This document shows positions 45,708 to 55,808 of a stretch of DNA of 64,000 nt, one piece after another. The DNA comes from Shewanella sairae (GTDB lineage Bacteria; Pseudomonadota; Gammaproteobacteria; Enterobacterales; Shewanellaceae). Below the pieces are notes generated by a model. It saw only the letters and a program-made list of their open reading frames with translations. It searched no databases and had not been told where the DNA came from. Made by a program: the position numbers and the translations under genes. The stretch is from contig NZ_JAKILT010000003.1 of the NCBI RefSeq assembly GCF_023283535.1, forward strand, positions 90,518-154,517, in the 5' to 3' direction. Positions within the stretch are counted from its first letter, which is position 1. Each line of letters begins with the position of its first letter.

Positions 45708-46244
45708 ATGAACAAATTATTGAGTACCTGCTTGATCAGCCTTACCAGCCTAAATGTTCTAGCGAATGACTTTAGTTTAGAAGCAGAAACTAAACCCGCT
45801 CCAGTTATGGCTATAACTTTAGACTATATCCCTGCCGCAGAAGATATGTATGGCATCACCTTCGCTCCACGTCACTATGATCGCGACTATGCAGACTGGG
45901 GCTACTACATAGGCTATGCCCAAAGTAAAAAAGAAGATGCCTATATTGAGCCACCGGGAGAAGCTTACACTCAAAATTCGTTATGGCGCTTTGGTCTGAG
46001 TTACACATTGACTGCTGATTTAAGCATCTACAGCGGTGCCGCAGCTTATACCTCAGAATATTCTTCAACCACCAATATCGTGCCTTATGTTGTCGGTGCA
46101 GAACCCGTTTGGGAAACCGATAAAGATACCACATGGGGCGCGGAAATCGGTCTACGCTACGTTATAGGTAAGCATGTTATGATTGGCGCCGGATATAACT
46201 CAGCTACCGAATCAGCAGTAATCAGCATTGGCTACTCAATGTAG
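45708..46244 (+). CDS. Small outer-membrane beta-barrel protein
   Basis: A 178-residue protein with a signal peptide ending near residue 19 (LNVLANDF). Alternating hydrophobic and polar strands follow, with a terminal aromatic-rich strand (ISIGYSM). Size and pattern fit an 8-strand barrel of the OmpW/OmpX size class. I do not recognise the exact family. The start follows GGAG. It stands alone. Confidence 0.7.
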   Translation: MNKLLSTCLISLTSLNVLANDFSLEAETKPAPVMAITLDYIPAAEDMYGITFAPRHYDRDYADWGYYIGYAQSKKEDAYIEPPGEAYTQNSLWRFGLSYTLTADLSIYSGAAAYTSEYSSTTNIVPYVVGAEPVWETDKDTTWGAEIGLRYVIGKHVMIGAGYNSATESAVISIGYSM

Positions 46245-46571
46245 CCAGCAATAACAAAACCACTGCCGCAATCACCCTTTTATCTTGCTACAGTTCTGCC
46301 TGCTCGCTCAGGCAGTGATTTCCCTTAGTTTATATCAAGCTTACGCCCTACCACCGATAAACCATATATAGATATAAAACCATTATTACTATTTGGTAAA
46401 AATCATTTTCAATTTAAACCAATTATCATTCCAAATGGAAAGAGTAAACTCTGCTCCATCGATTGAGCACAGCCCATTACAGCAAGTGCTTTTAGTCAAT
46501 TTTTTATTCTCAATCTATCCAGCTTTTTATTTAACGATTTGATTTTAAATTTTAAAAATTAAGGAAATATT
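46245..46571. other. Intergenic region before the alcohol dehydrogenase gene
   Basis: About 330 bases. An inverted repeat CTGCCTG/CAGGCAG (46296-46315) with a 6-base loop may end the barrel-protein transcript. Downstream the DNA is AT-rich and presumably holds the dehydrogenase promoter. Nothing else is supportable. Confidence 0.5.
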
Positions 46572-47723
46572 ATGAGCAGCGTATTTTACATGCCTCCAAT
46601 GACGCTTATGGGTCAAAATGCAATTCAATCTCTTGGTGCCGAGTTAACAAGCAAAGAACTGCAAAAAGCCCTTATTGTTACCGATAGCGTATTAGTTGAA
46701 ATCGGCTTAATTAATCGACTCACTGATGAGCTTAAAAACCATAACATCGACTTTGCAATTTATGATGGTGTAAAGCCAAACCCAACTGAAAAAAACATCG
46801 AAGATGGCCTTGCCCTACTCGCACAAGAAAACTGTGACTTTGTTATTTCATTCGGTGGTGGCTCTTCACACGACGCTGCAAAAGGTATCGCATTAGTTGC
46901 TGCCAACGGTGGCCATATTCGAGATTATTCAAAAGGTGTGCACACATCTAAGAAGCCACAATTACCGCTTGTGACCATTAATACTACCGCAGGTACTGCA
47001 TCAGAAATGACCGTATTTGCCATCATCACTAACGAAGCTGATGAAACTAAATACCCAGTTGTAGATAAGCATTTCACGCCTATTATTGCAGTGAACGATT
47101 CAGAGCTTATGGTCGCTATGCCTAAGTTCCTGACGGCAGCGACAGGTATGGATGCGTTAACTCACGCTGTTGAAGCTTATGTTTCTACTGCAGCAACGCC
47201 AATTACTGATGCATCGGCTATCAAGGCTATTGAGTTAATCTCACAAAACTTAGCCACAGCAGTTGAAAACGGTGAAGATCGCCAAGCACGTGATGCCATG
47301 CAATACGGTGAATACCTTGCAGGTATGGCATTCTCTAATGCTTCACTTGGTTATGTGCACTCTATGGCACACCAACTCGGTGGTGTTTACGACTTAGTAC
47401 ACGGTCTATGTAACGCAATTCTTCTTCCAGAAGTATCACGTTTCAACGCGGTTGCCACACCTGCGCGTTTTGTTGATATCGCTAAAGCTATAGGCGTAGA
47501 TGTATCAAACATGACCCAAGAGCAAGCGATTGAAGCCGGTATTGCAGCAATCGAAGCGCTTTCGCAACAAGTAGGTACCGCACAACGCCTAGCAGACTTA
47601 GGAGTTACAGAAGATAAACTTGCCTTTATGGCGCAAAACGCCCTAAACGATGCATGTTCTTTAACTAACCCACGTAAAGCAAGCCTTGAAGAAATCATCG
47701 AAATCTTTAAAGCGCGTTTATAA
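46572..47723 (+). CDS. Iron-containing alcohol dehydrogenase
   Basis: A 383-residue group III (iron-dependent) NAD alcohol dehydrogenase, similar in length to YiaY and AdhB. The nucleotide-binding GGGSSHDAAKGIAL is at ~95-108. The metal ligands are the Asp in VNDSELMVAMP and the His residues of ALTHAVEAY, MAHQLGG and VHGLCNAILLP. The start follows AAGGAAATATT. The in vivo substrate, ethanol or another short alcohol, is not shown by the sequence. Confidence 0.93.
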   Translation: MSSVFYMPPMTLMGQNAIQSLGAELTSKELQKALIVTDSVLVEIGLINRLTDELKNHNIDFAIYDGVKPNPTEKNIEDGLALLAQENCDFVISFGGGSSHDAAKGIALVAANGGHIRDYSKGVHTSKKPQLPLVTINTTAGTASEMTVFAIITNEADETKYPVVDKHFTPIIAVNDSELMVAMPKFLTAATGMDALTHAVEAYVSTAATPITDASAIKAIELISQNLATAVENGEDRQARDAMQYGEYLAGMAFSNASLGYVHSMAHQLGGVYDLVHGLCNAILLPEVSRFNAVATPARFVDIAKAIGVDVSNMTQEQAIEAGIAAIEALSQQVGTAQRLADLGVTEDKLAFMAQNALNDACSLTNPRKASLEEIIEIFKARL

Positions 47724-47758
47724 GCATTAGTCAGCACAATTAAAATATTTATCAATAT

Positions 47759-47789
47759 AAAAAAGGGAAGGCATAGCCTTCCCTTTTTT
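47759..47789. terminator. Terminator after the alcohol dehydrogenase gene
   Basis: A perfect 14-base-pair stem (AAAAAAGGGAAGGC and its complement) with a 3-base loop; strong in both directions. Confidence 0.9.
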
Positions 47790-47850
47790 CATAGCCAGTT
47801 CTTATAAGAATTAGTTCCACGCTATAATAGATAAAACCATCACTTAACGT

Positions 47851-48093
47851 TTAATTAAAGTAATTAAACGCTCTACAATATATAACCGAACCTTTGGCTT
47901 GATATTTACCCGCTTTAAAAGAAGTGAAAGGTGTATTACCGGAAAAGTTGTGTTGGGTGAAAAAGGGATTATCTACATGAACACATGATTCGGTATAGTC
48001 TGCGGTTTTAACAGCACCAATAATTAGATTTATAACAACAAAAGATAGCCCAAGAAAAATAGTCGTAATGATAATGCTATTTAATACTTTCAT
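47851..48093 (-). CDS. Small membrane-anchored protein of unknown function
   Basis: An 80-residue protein with an N-terminal hydrophobic helix (~7-28), then a polar domain with two Cys (in ESCVHVDNPFF and VIYCRAF) that could form an external disulfide. The ATG has AAGGGA in front. I do not recognise the family. The two cysteines and the ribosome binding site argue for a real gene. Confidence 0.65.
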   Translation of the reverse strand: MKVLNSIIITTIFLGLSFVVINLIIGAVKTADYTESCVHVDNPFFTQHNFSGNTPFTSFKAGKYQAKGSVIYCRAFNYFN

Positions 48094-48424
48094 GATTCCC
48101 TTCTTTATAACGCTCCAACAATTATAATCACAATATTTTTTTATTTTATGACGTTAACTGCTGTTCAAATTTTGCAGGCAGTGTAATCGATAGTATGGCT
48201 ATCATCCAGCTAGCAAGGGCGCCGTTCAGCGAAAAGAGTGTTTGAGCTTATGTTCAGTCTAATCATGAATTTAACACTGTTGCACGATAACTCTCTATAT
48301 TAGCTACCGGCTTGCCTTCAGTGCTTTGAATCCCCTCAGAATGAACAGATTCTTAATCTAATCGGTATTAATCCAATCGCAGTTTGTCTATGCTAGAGCA
48401 ATCAACTTAAATAGGTTAATTGCC
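48094..48424. other. Divergent intergenic region before the DUF3157 gene
   Basis: About 330 bases between divergent genes; it presumably holds both promoters. I see no repeat, RNA gene or clear operator. Confidence 0.45.
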
Positions 48425-49069
48425 ATGTATAAAGCCCTACGAACCTACGCCTCTATAGCGTTACTAATCTGCTCCATTCCAGCCTTTGCTGCAGAGGTGA
48501 CAAGAGTCACCCTAGAGAATGGTGCTACCGTAAAGCTCAATGATGATTTCACTTGGGAATACGTTATTTTAGAAAGCCAAGCTAAGCCAGATGCCGCTGT
48601 ACCAGTAACTTTACCTGCAACTGTTGCTGCAGCTTCGACGGTAGAAAATACCGCAGCAATAATTACCGAAAATGCTCCCACTGCTGCAACTAAAGAAACA
48701 CTCACCTCTAGCGCTATCGCTCAATCTGCGCTACTTAAATCTACTGCCAAAAGCGGCGTCAAAGTTAGCTTTGCTAACAGCCAATGGGATGACGATGGTC
48801 GCTTGGGACTGACTTTCGAGCTAAGCAGTAACAGTACAGAACATTATGTACTGATAGAGCTAGAGATCAGCTTGTTTGCTGACTCTGGCACTCTGATTAA
48901 GAAAGAGAATGTCAAAGCATGGCAGGCCATTTTTAGAATGCCAGACTCCTACTTACGTAAAGGCCAAACTCGCGACAGCCGCGTATTTTGGATAGAAGGC
49001 ATCGATAAGGCTCAGTGGACCAAACAGTTAATGAGCTTGAAAATGGGTGAGATGGATTCACGTATGTAA
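48425..49069 (+). CDS. DUF3157 family protein
   Basis: A 214-residue secreted protein. The signal peptide is cleaved near residue 22 (SIPAFAAEV). The conserved N-terminal block VTLENGATVKLNDDFTWEYV is typical of DUF3157. An Ala/Thr-rich linker (~55-105) leads to a beta-rich C-terminal domain (VKVSFANSQWDDDGRLGLTF). Function unknown. Confidence 0.82.
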   Translation: MYKALRTYASIALLICSIPAFAAEVTRVTLENGATVKLNDDFTWEYVILESQAKPDAAVPVTLPATVAAASTVENTAAIITENAPTAATKETLTSSAIAQSALLKSTAKSGVKVSFANSQWDDDGRLGLTFELSSNSTEHYVLIELEISLFADSGTLIKKENVKAWQAIFRMPDSYLRKGQTRDSRVFWIEGIDKAQWTKQLMSLKMGEMDSRM

Positions 49070-49105
49070 TACCGCCCCAAACACAATTTCAACCAATAGA
49101 ACAAT

Positions 49106-49139
49106 AAAAGCCTGCTTGGTTTATCCAAGCAGGCTTTTT
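49106..49139 (+). terminator. Terminator after the DUF3157 gene
   Basis: AAAAGCCTGCTTGG pairs with its exact complement around a 5-base loop, ending in five T residues, about 36 bases after the stop. Confidence 0.9.
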
Positions 49140-49456
49140 ATATATCGCCCCCTGCCTCTAGCTATTTCATTAAATTAAAAACATTTATTTAACCAACAAA
49201 AATCACGATAAAAATTCATAAAAAAAACTACCAAAAAATAAAAACAGATACACAAGTAAGCACACACTAACGCAGATAAATTACTACAAACTCAATTACA
49301 CAACTCACAAATTAAAATATTACACACGAAATTATACAGATGATTTCATTTTAAATATTAATTAAAAATATTCTGGCGCTACTTTTCCGTCAGCAACAGA
49401 CTTCTATCAAAGTCAGCTTAAAAAAACACCTAAGCATATTTTCACTAAGCGACAGT
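49140..49456. other. Strongly AT-rich intergenic stretch
   Basis: About 320 bases between two terminators with long A-rich runs on the plus strand. No open frame, RNA or repeat unit is supportable; it looks like spacer between convergent transcription units. Confidence 0.5.
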
Positions 49457-49482
49457 CAAAAAAAAGAGCCCGTAGGCTCTTT
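49457..49482 (-). terminator. Terminator of the hutC-hutU-hutH operon
   Basis: On the minus strand AAAGAGCC and GGCTCTTT form a stem with a 4-base loop, followed by a T-run of about eight, 34 bases after the hutH stop. Confidence 0.85.
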
Positions 49483-49515
49483 GTTGCTAATGGTTCTTCT
49501 TAGCTAATTAGCCAC

Positions 49516-51048
49516 TTACAGGCTTGGCAAGATATCTGCTGGCAGGTAAGCGTTGTAGCTTGCTGTTAGCAGTAGGTCTGTTGCCGCTTCAATATCAGGA
49601 CCAAAGAAACGGTCCTTATCGTAGTAAGTCACTAGCTCACGTAACTCAGCTTTTGCTTGTGCAACAGCCTTACTCGGCTGTAATGGTGCACGGAAATCTA
49701 AGCCCTGCGCTGCAGCTAAAACTTCAACCGCCAATACGCCGCGAGTGTTTTCAGACATGTCACGCAGACGGCGCGCCGCGAAGGTTGCCATAGACACATG
49801 GTCTTCTTGGTTAGCCGATGTTGGTAAACTATCTACTGATGCTGGATGGGCGTAAGTCTTGTTCTCTGAAGCCAATGCCGCGGCAGTCACCTGCGCAATC
49901 ATAAAGCCTGAGTTTACTCCGCCGTTTTCAACCAAGAATGGTGGCAGCTTAGATAAGTTTGAATCGATAAGCAGCGCAATACGACGCTCAGCAATCGAGC
50001 CTAGCTCGGCAATCGCAATCGCCAAGTTATCGGCAGCCATAGCTACAGGCTCGGCGTGGAAGTTACCGCCCGAAATAATATCGCCTGTGTCTTGGAACAC
50101 TAATGGGTTATCAGTAACGCCGTTCGCTTCAGTGCCCAACACTTCTGCCGCATGACGAATTTGAGTCAAACATGCACCCAATACCTGTGGCTGACAACGC
50201 AGTGAATACGGATCTTGTACCTTTTCACAGTTAACATGATCTAGGCTGATCTCAGACTCATCGCCAAGCAAGTGACGGAACACAGCAGCTGAATCAATCT
50301 GACCTTTTTGGCCGCGAGCCGCGTGAATACGTGGATCAAACGGGCTACGACTGCCCATTGCCGCTTCAACGCTCATAGCGCCGATCACAGAGCTTGCTGC
50401 AAACAGATCTTCTGCGTTAAACAGGCCTTCCAGTGCCAATGCCGTTGACGCTTGCGTACCGTTAAGCAAGGCTAAGCCTTCTTTTGCAGCCAGTTCGATT
50501 GGCTTAAGCCCAGCAATTTCTAGACCTTCAGCCGCAGTGATTAGCTCACCTTGATAGCTCATCTCGCCTTCGCCAAGTAGTGGCAAACACATGTGAGATA
50601 GCGGCGCTAAGTCGCCCGACGCCCCCACAGAACCTTTCTCTGGCACACATGGATAAACTCCCGCGTTAACCAAAGCGATAAGGAAGTTGATCACCTCTAA
50701 ACGAATGCCAGAGAAACCACGGCTTAGCGAGTTAATCTTTAATACCATCATCAAGCGCACTGTGGCGTCTTGCATGTATTGGCCAGTACCTGCAGCGTGC
50801 GACAATACGATTGAGCGTTGTAGCAGCTGTAAATCATCAGCAGCAATCTTAGTGTTGGCAAGCAGACCAAAGCCGGTGTTGATGCCGTAAACCGTGCGGC
50901 CTTCATCCAATACTTGCTGCACTAAGCCAGCGCTAGTATTGATGTCAGCGATAGCGCTTTCGGCTAGTTCTAGTGTGACTTTACCGCGGCTAATTTCACG
51001 GATTTGCGCAAGGGTTAAGGTACCCGGAGTTAATACTAAATGACTCAT
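49516..51048 (-). CDS. hutH: Histidine ammonia-lyase HutH
   Basis: First step of histidine breakdown: histidine to urocanate plus ammonia. 510 residues. The electrophilic MIO cofactor forms from A143-S144-G145 in GASGDLAPL. The catalytic Tyr54 is in YGINTGFG and further conserved residues are in QEDHVSM. It lies 40 bases after hutU and is the last gene before the terminator. Confidence 0.97.
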   Translation of the reverse strand: MSHLVLTPGTLTLAQIREISRGKVTLELAESAIADINTSAGLVQQVLDEGRTVYGINTGFGLLANTKIAADDLQLLQRSIVLSHAAGTGQYMQDATVRLMMVLKINSLSRGFSGIRLEVINFLIALVNAGVYPCVPEKGSVGASGDLAPLSHMCLPLLGEGEMSYQGELITAAEGLEIAGLKPIELAAKEGLALLNGTQASTALALEGLFNAEDLFAASSVIGAMSVEAAMGSRSPFDPRIHAARGQKGQIDSAAVFRHLLGDESEISLDHVNCEKVQDPYSLRCQPQVLGACLTQIRHAAEVLGTEANGVTDNPLVFQDTGDIISGGNFHAEPVAMAADNLAIAIAELGSIAERRIALLIDSNLSKLPPFLVENGGVNSGFMIAQVTAAALASENKTYAHPASVDSLPTSANQEDHVSMATFAARRLRDMSENTRGVLAVEVLAAAQGLDFRAPLQPSKAVAQAKAELRELVTYYDKDRFFGPDIEAATDLLLTASYNAYLPADILPSL

Positions 51049-51088
51049 TTAAATGCCTCTTATTCTTATACTGCTCGGTATGAGCGGC

Positions 51089-52753
51089 TTATAGCATTGG
51101 CAGGTCTAGGCCCTGCTCTTTTGCACAATTTTTAGCGATATCGTAACCTGCATCGGCGTGACGCATTACGCCCGTTGCAGGGTCATTCCACAGCACGCGA
51201 TCTAAGCGCGCTGCCGCATCATCAGTACCATCAGCCACAATGACTACACCTGAGTGCTGACTAAAGCCCATACCTACACCACCACCGTGATGCAGCGATA
51301 CCCAAGTTGCGCCACTTGCCGTATTCAGCAGTGCATTCATTAATGGCCAATCTGATACCGCATCAGAGCCATCAAGCATAGATTCGGTTTCACGGTTCGG
51401 GCTAGCAACAGAGCCAGAATCTAAGTGATCGCGACCAATCACTACTGGCGCAGAAAGTTCGCCATTTTTAACCATTTCGTTAAAGGCGAGTGCCAAACGA
51501 GCACGGTCTTTTAGACCTACCCAACAGATGCGCGATGGTAAACCTTGGAACGCAATGCGTTCACGTGCCATATCCAGCCAGTTATGTAGGTGTGGATTGT
51601 CAGGAATAAGCTCTTTTACTTTAGCGTCGGTCTTGTAGATATCTTCCGGATCGCCAGAAAGCGCTACCCAGCGGAACGGACCAATACCTTCACAGAACAA
51701 TGGTCGTACATAGGCAGGCACGAAACCTGGGAAGTCGAATGCGTTTTCAACACCTTCTTCAAATGCCATTTGACGGATGTTGTTACCGTAATCAGTCGTC
51801 GCCGCGCCTGCAGCTTGCAGTGCTAGCATCGCCTTAACTTGTACAGCCATTGACTGCTTCGCCGCTTTAACCACAGCAGCTTCGTCAGTTTTACGCATCT
51901 CGATGGCTTGCTCTAACGTCCAACCTTGCGGCAAATAACCGTTTAGCGGATCGTGCGCCGATGTTTGGTCAGTCACCACATCTGGGGTAATGCCGCGCTC
52001 AACTAGCTCGGCAAATACGTCAGCCGCGTTAGCTAATAGACCAACAGAAACAGGCTTACCGCTCTTATTAGCTTCATCGATCATTGCCAACGCTTCATCA
52101 AGGGTAGTGGCTTTCTTGTCGACATAACGAGTACGTAGACGGAAATCGATGCGAGTCTCATCCACTTCACAGGTCAATACCGAGTAACCCGCCATAGTGC
52201 CAGCTAGCGGTTGCGCCCCCCCCATGCCACCTAGGCCGCCAGTTAAGATCCACTTGCCAGCAGATGAGCCATTAAAGTGCTGCTTAGCCATAGCCACAAA
52301 GGTCTCGTATGTGCCTTGCACAATGCCTTGTGAGCCGATGTAAATCCAAGAACCCGCGGTCATCTGGCCATACATAGCCAAACCTTTTTTATCTAACTCA
52401 TTAAAGTGTTCCCAGTTAGCCCAATGCGGTACTAGGTTTGAGTTAGCGATGATCACACGAGGTGCATTGCTGTGGGTTTTAAATACCCCAACCGGCTTAC
52501 CTGACTGCACCATCAGCGTTTCGTCTTCTTCAAGACGTTGCAGTACTTCAACGATTTTGTCGTAGCACTCCCAGTCACGGGCCGCACGGCCAATACCGCC
52601 ATAAACCACCAAGTCTTCAGGACGCTCGGCCACATCAGGGTGTAGGTTGTTCATCAACATACGCAGCGGTGCTTCGGTCAGCCAGCTTTTGCAGCTTAGC
52701 TCGGTTCCTGTCGGCGCGATAATGCGGCGGCTCGGATCGTGTCTCTTATCCAT
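51089..52753 (-). CDS. hutU: Urocanate hydratase HutU
   Basis: Converts urocanate to imidazolonepropionate with tightly bound NAD. 554 residues from the ATG at 52753 ([14 protein letters not shown]), preceded by GAGGTAGTACCG. An upstream frame extension of six residues is unlikely. Conserved features include [14 protein letters not shown] for NAD, the Cys in [11 protein letters not shown], and the C-terminal [15 protein letters not shown]. Confidence 0.97.
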   Translation of the reverse strand: MDKRHDPSRRIIAPTGTELSCKSWLTEAPLRMLMNNLHPDVAERPEDLVVYGGIGRAARDWECYDKIVEVLQRLEEDETLMVQSGKPVGVFKTHSNAPRVIIANSNLVPHWANWEHFNELDKKGLAMYGQMTAGSWIYIGSQGIVQGTYETFVAMAKQHFNGSSAGKWILTGGLGGMGGAQPLAGTMAGYSVLTCEVDETRIDFRLRTRYVDKKATTLDEALAMIDEANKSGKPVSVGLLANAADVFAELVERGITPDVVTDQTSAHDPLNGYLPQGWTLEQAIEMRKTDEAAVVKAAKQSMAVQVKAMLALQAAGAATTDYGNNIRQMAFEEGVENAFDFPGFVPAYVRPLFCEGIGPFRWVALSGDPEDIYKTDAKVKELIPDNPHLHNWLDMARERIAFQGLPSRICWVGLKDRARLALAFNEMVKNGELSAPVVIGRDHLDSGSVASPNRETESMLDGSDAVSDWPLMNALLNTASGATWVSLHHGGGVGMGFSQHSGVVIVADGTDDAAARLDRVLWNDPATGVMRHADAGYDIAKNCAKEQGLDLPML

Positions 52754-52850
52754 CGGTACTACCTCGTTCAATTTGTTTTTATGTTTTTCTTATCTGCTTG
52801 TGAAGCTTTTATATTTACTGCTTTGCTCTATGAGCCGTGTGCAACTGGCG

Positions 52851-53555
52851 CTAACTAAACGTCAGATGACCACCTAATCTAAAACGACTTCCTGGGTGCA
52901 CTAAACGTGCAAAACTCACCACACCTTGGCGCGACCAAGTGCGGCGAGTGATCTGTAAACAAGGCTCAACAGCGGCAATTTCCAGCAGCGCCAGTTGAGC
53001 TATATCAGCCATTTTGGCTTCAATGGTGTGCTTAGCTTCAGTTAGCGGAGCCACCATCGACAAGTATTCGTGGGGAGTTTGCTTGGTAAAATCTTGGTCT
53101 AAATATTCAGGCACTAATCTAGGGTTAACGAAACGTTCTTCTAGTTGCAGCGGCGTACCTTGCTCGCAGTGCACTAATACTGATTGGTAAACTTGGCTGC
53201 CTTCTTCAAGCCCTAAGGCTATGGCAATCGCGCCGGTTGCGACTGTTTGCGTCAGCAGCACTTGCTGCACGCTATAACCATGACCACGGTCTTTTATCTC
53301 ATCGGCAATATTGCGAATAACCATCATCGAAGACTGAGTTTTAAGCCCTGCAACGAAAGTCCCTAAGCCTTGAGAGCGTTCTAACACACCCGACTCTGTT
53401 AACTCCGTTAATGCACGGCGCGCCGTCATGCGACTGCAACTAAATAGTTCCGACAGCTGGTTTTCAGAAGGCACGCGGCTGTCTTCAGCCCATTCGCCTG
53501 ATTCAATTTGCGTTAAAATGTATTGCTTGATCTCTTCAAATTTTGGCGTTGCCAT
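52851..53555 (-). CDS. hutC: Histidine utilisation repressor HutC
   Basis: GntR/HutC-family repressor that responds to urocanate. 234 residues from the ATG at 53555. The frame is open upstream for another 60 residues, but that part runs through the operator and has no homology-like features. The winged helix is at ~5-70 (VPSENQLSELFSCSRMTARRALTEL). The UTRA ligand domain follows (TQVATGAIAIALGLEEGSQVYQ). It probably leads the hutCUH unit, as no separate HutC site is seen before hutU. Confidence 0.93.
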   Translation of the reverse strand: MATPKFEEIKQYILTQIESGEWAEDSRVPSENQLSELFSCSRMTARRALTELTESGVLERSQGLGTFVAGLKTQSSMMVIRNIADEIKDRGHGYSVQQVLLTQTVATGAIAIALGLEEGSQVYQSVLVHCEQGTPLQLEERFVNPRLVPEYLDQDFTKQTPHEYLSMVAPLTEAKHTIEAKMADIAQLALLEIAAVEPCLQITRRTWSRQGVVSFARLVHPGSRFRLGGHLTFS

Positions 53556-53622
53556 TGGCCATCCTATTGTCGCTATCTTTAGGTGCTTTTTGTTTAACGT
53601 GCTCAAAAACTCGGCTACAATC

Positions 53623-53654
53623 CTAGCTTGTATATACAAGTAAATACAAGCTAG
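53623..53654. promoter_or_regulatory. HutC operator, compound palindrome, between hutC and hutI
   Basis: A perfect 14-base palindrome CTTGTATATACAAG at 53627-53640 matches the known HutC site core (TGTA-N2-TACA). It is nested in a larger inverted repeat: CTAGCTTGTAT at 53623-53633 with ATACAAGCTAG at 53644-53654. Two overlapping symmetries suggest two bound dimers or alternative registers. It should control hutI and hutCUH together and cover one or both promoters. Confidence 0.85.
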
Positions 53655-53720
53655 CTCACAAATTATTTTTAGTGTTAGTATTCCTATACAGCAAAAAGCA
53701 ACCAAAAAGAGAACTGCATC

Positions 53721-54947
53721 ATGTCGTGGGATCAAGTCTGGATAGATATCAATATCGCTACAATGTCGCCAAATATTTCAGAGCCTTACGGTGCAATTAC
53801 CGATGCAGCCCTTGCGGTTCAAGATGGTAAAATTGCTTGGGTCGGTAAACGCAGCGACCTGCCAGAATTTGATGTATTCGCCACGCCAATCTACAAAGGC
53901 AAAGGCGGTTGGATCACCCCGGGGTTAATTGATGCCCACACTCACTTAGTGTTTGCCGGCAATCGCGCCAATGAATTTGAATTGCGCCTGCAAGGTGCCA
54001 GTTATGAAGAGATCGCTCGCAGTGGCGGCGGCATCATTTCAACCGTTAACGCCTGTCGTGAAGCCGACGAAGCCGAGTTATTTGAGCTTGGTCGCCAACG
54101 CCTAAACGCACTGGCTAAAGAAGGTGTCACCACAGTGGAAATCAAGTCAGGTTACGGCTTAGATATCGAAACCGAACTGAAGATCCTCCGCGTTGCCCGT
54201 GAGCTAGGCAAACACCACCATGTGGATGTAAAAACCACCTTTTTAGGCGCGCACGCGATCCCACCAGAATATAAACATGATAGTGATGCTTATGTAGACT
54301 TAGTGATCAACGAGATGCTGCCGAAAGTGATTGCCGAAGATCTTGCCGATGCAGTCGATGTATTTTGCGAAAATATCGCCTTTAACCTTGAGCAAACCGA
54401 ACGCGTACTTAGCGCCGCCAAAGCCGCTGGTCTACAAATCAAGCTCCATGCCGAGCAGTTATCTAACATGGGTGGCTCAGCGCTAGCCGCTAAGCTAGGC
54501 GCCAAGTCAGTTGATCATATTGAATACCTAGATGAAGACGGCGTAAAAGCCCTAAGCGAAAGTGGCACCTGCGCCACGCTATTACCCGGCGCATTTTACT
54601 TTTTACGTGAAACCCAGCACCCACCTATCGATTTACTGCGTAAATACAAGGTGCCTATGGTGGTTGCCAGCGATTACAACCCAGGCTCATCGCCACTTTG
54701 CTCAAGCCTATTAATGCTTAATATGGCTTGTACCTTACTGCGTTTAACTCCAGAAGAAGCGCTAACAGGCATGACCCGCAATGCCGCCAAAGCCTTGGGC
54801 ATTGAAGATAAAGTTGGCGTTATTGAGGTCGGCATGACCGCCGATTTCTGCATGTGGAATATCAGCACGCCAGCGGAGTTGGCGTACACCTATGGTGTGG
54901 CCTCGTGCGTGGATGTGGTGAAAAATGGTCACCTAGTACACCAATAG
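53721..54947 (+). CDS. hutI: Imidazolonepropionase HutI
   Basis: Third step of the pathway: hydrolyses 4-imidazolone-5-propionate to formiminoglutamate. 408 residues, amidohydrolase fold. Metal ligands: the HxH in [12 protein letters not shown] (~70-81), His in [11 protein letters not shown] and in [10 protein letters not shown], and the Asp in [10 protein letters not shown]. It is divergent from hutC and shares its operator. The step from formiminoglutamate onward (hutG or hutF) is not in this window. Confidence 0.96.
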   Translation: MSWDQVWIDINIATMSPNISEPYGAITDAALAVQDGKIAWVGKRSDLPEFDVFATPIYKGKGGWITPGLIDAHTHLVFAGNRANEFELRLQGASYEEIARSGGGIISTVNACREADEAELFELGRQRLNALAKEGVTTVEIKSGYGLDIETELKILRVARELGKHHHVDVKTTFLGAHAIPPEYKHDSDAYVDLVINEMLPKVIAEDLADAVDVFCENIAFNLEQTERVLSAAKAAGLQIKLHAEQLSNMGGSALAAKLGAKSVDHIEYLDEDGVKALSESGTCATLLPGAFYFLRETQHPPIDLLRKYKVPMVVASDYNPGSSPLCSSLLMLNMACTLLRLTPEEALTGMTRNAAKALGIEDKVGVIEVGMTADFCMWNISTPAELAYTYGVASCVDVVKNGHLVHQ

Positions 54948-54962
54948 GTGGGAATGCCTGAG

Positions 54963-54986
54963 CGATGAGGCATGCTTCATCGTTTT
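54963..54986 (+). terminator. Probable terminator after hutI
   Basis: CGATGA and TCATCG enclose a short inner GC pairing and are followed by TTTT, 16 bases after the stop. A second hairpin, GCCACCAT with ATGGTGGC, lies directly downstream (54991-55012). Confidence 0.6.
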
Positions 54987-55001
54987 GGGTGCCACCATTA
55001 G

Positions 55002-55480
55002 GCTATGGTGGCTTCTGCCTTTTTCGGCCTGCAAACTGCGGTGCTTCCAATATGGTTTATCAGTTGCTGTTAGCATCTGATGCAGCTAATTGCTTGCAGC
55101 AGGCGTATGTGCAGACACTTCTTAGGCACGCTTTTTCTCTTCATAACAGAGCTGGCCCTGACCGCTCTACGAAAACATCCATGTTTTCGAAGGCCTAAGC
55201 CGCATCTACACTGGATTAGAAAAGCACAATCATTTAGCTACGGTGGCTTCTGCCGTTTAAGCACAGCAGCTTAACTGTTTCTGTTTTTTGTATCTAACCA
55301 CCTCTGTTGTGACTTTCTACATCTGATGCAGCTAATTGCTTGCAGCAGGCGTATGTGCAGACACTTCTTAGGCACGCTTTACGTCGTCCCTGACCGCTCT
55401 GCGAAAACATCCATGTTTTCGAAGGCCTAAGCCGCATCTACACTGAGTTAGAAAAGCACAATCATTTCACTGTAGTGTCT
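55002..55480. repeat. Tandem repeat of ~240-base units with structured hairpins (type R)
   Basis: Two units, about 55002-55236 and 55237-55480. Shared blocks: GCTAyGGTGGCTTCTGCC near each start, then ATCTGATGCAGCTAATTGCT (55075 and 55321), GTGCAGACACTTCTTAGGCA, a perfect hairpin CGAAAACAT-cc-ATGTTTTCG, GGCCTAAGCCGCATCTACAC and GTTAGAAAAGCACAATCATTT-like ends. The CTTAGGC and GCCTAAG blocks extend to an imperfect ~19-base pairing (GTGCAGAC... with ...GCATCTACAC). Copy 1 has ~17 extra bases inside. No supportable coding sequence. Confidence 0.85.
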
Positions 55481-55531
55481 TAAATATCAGAAGGCAGTAA
55501 TAGCTGCCCACCATTGCAACAGGAAACGCCA

Positions 55532-55800
55532 ATTCCCCATCGGAGTTGCCGAGATCCGTAGAGAACTCTTCACCTTCAAGAATGCCGTAGAACCATCATG
55601 GATGATGGTTCAGGCTCGGAGGGACATGGATGTCCATCAGAGCCGTTAGGCGATTTTTATTGGAGCATGAGGATCAACAACTTCGTCGGGGCGGCTCGGA
55701 CTCTTTATGAAAGAAATGGCCAAGAGGAGAAGCTGTTGTTCCCCTTTTACCCGAGTGTGAGGTGGAATCCCATTGTTTGGGTTGTTAGATGAAATCTAAC
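55532..55800. repeat. Interspersed structured repeat, type A, left copy
   Basis: Starts with ATTCCCCATCGGAGTTGC and ends with GTTAGAT-gaa-ATCTAAC. A core of 80 bases (55669-55748) is identical to the right copy (61260-61339) except at two positions. Upstream of the core are two hairpins with the loop sequence CATGGATG: one in AACCAT-CATGGATG-ATGGTT, one with GGA/TCC flanks. The large hairpin TGGCCAAGAGG... is partly degraded in this copy. It ends eight bases before the stop codon of the permease gene. Confidence 0.85.
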
Positions 55801-55808
55801 AAAAAGCT

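Noticed and set aside
46380..46450. Possible Fur box before the iron alcohol dehydrogenase gene
   Set aside because: Short ATCATT-like pieces occur in AT-rich DNA, but no 19-base match close to the Fur consensus is present.
52754..52850. Separate HutC-controlled promoter directly before hutU
   Set aside because: No TGTA-N2-TACA palindrome is found in this gap; hutU is more simply read from the hutC promoter.
54965..55274. Overlapping open frames after hutI
   Set aside because: They run across the type R repeat and hairpins and show no protein-like composition; the corresponding frames are not maintained in the second unit.
55598..55792. Open frame inside the left type A repeat
   Set aside because: It lies wholly in the repeat, is not kept open in the right copy, and has no ribosome binding site; differences between the copies follow stem pairing, not codons.
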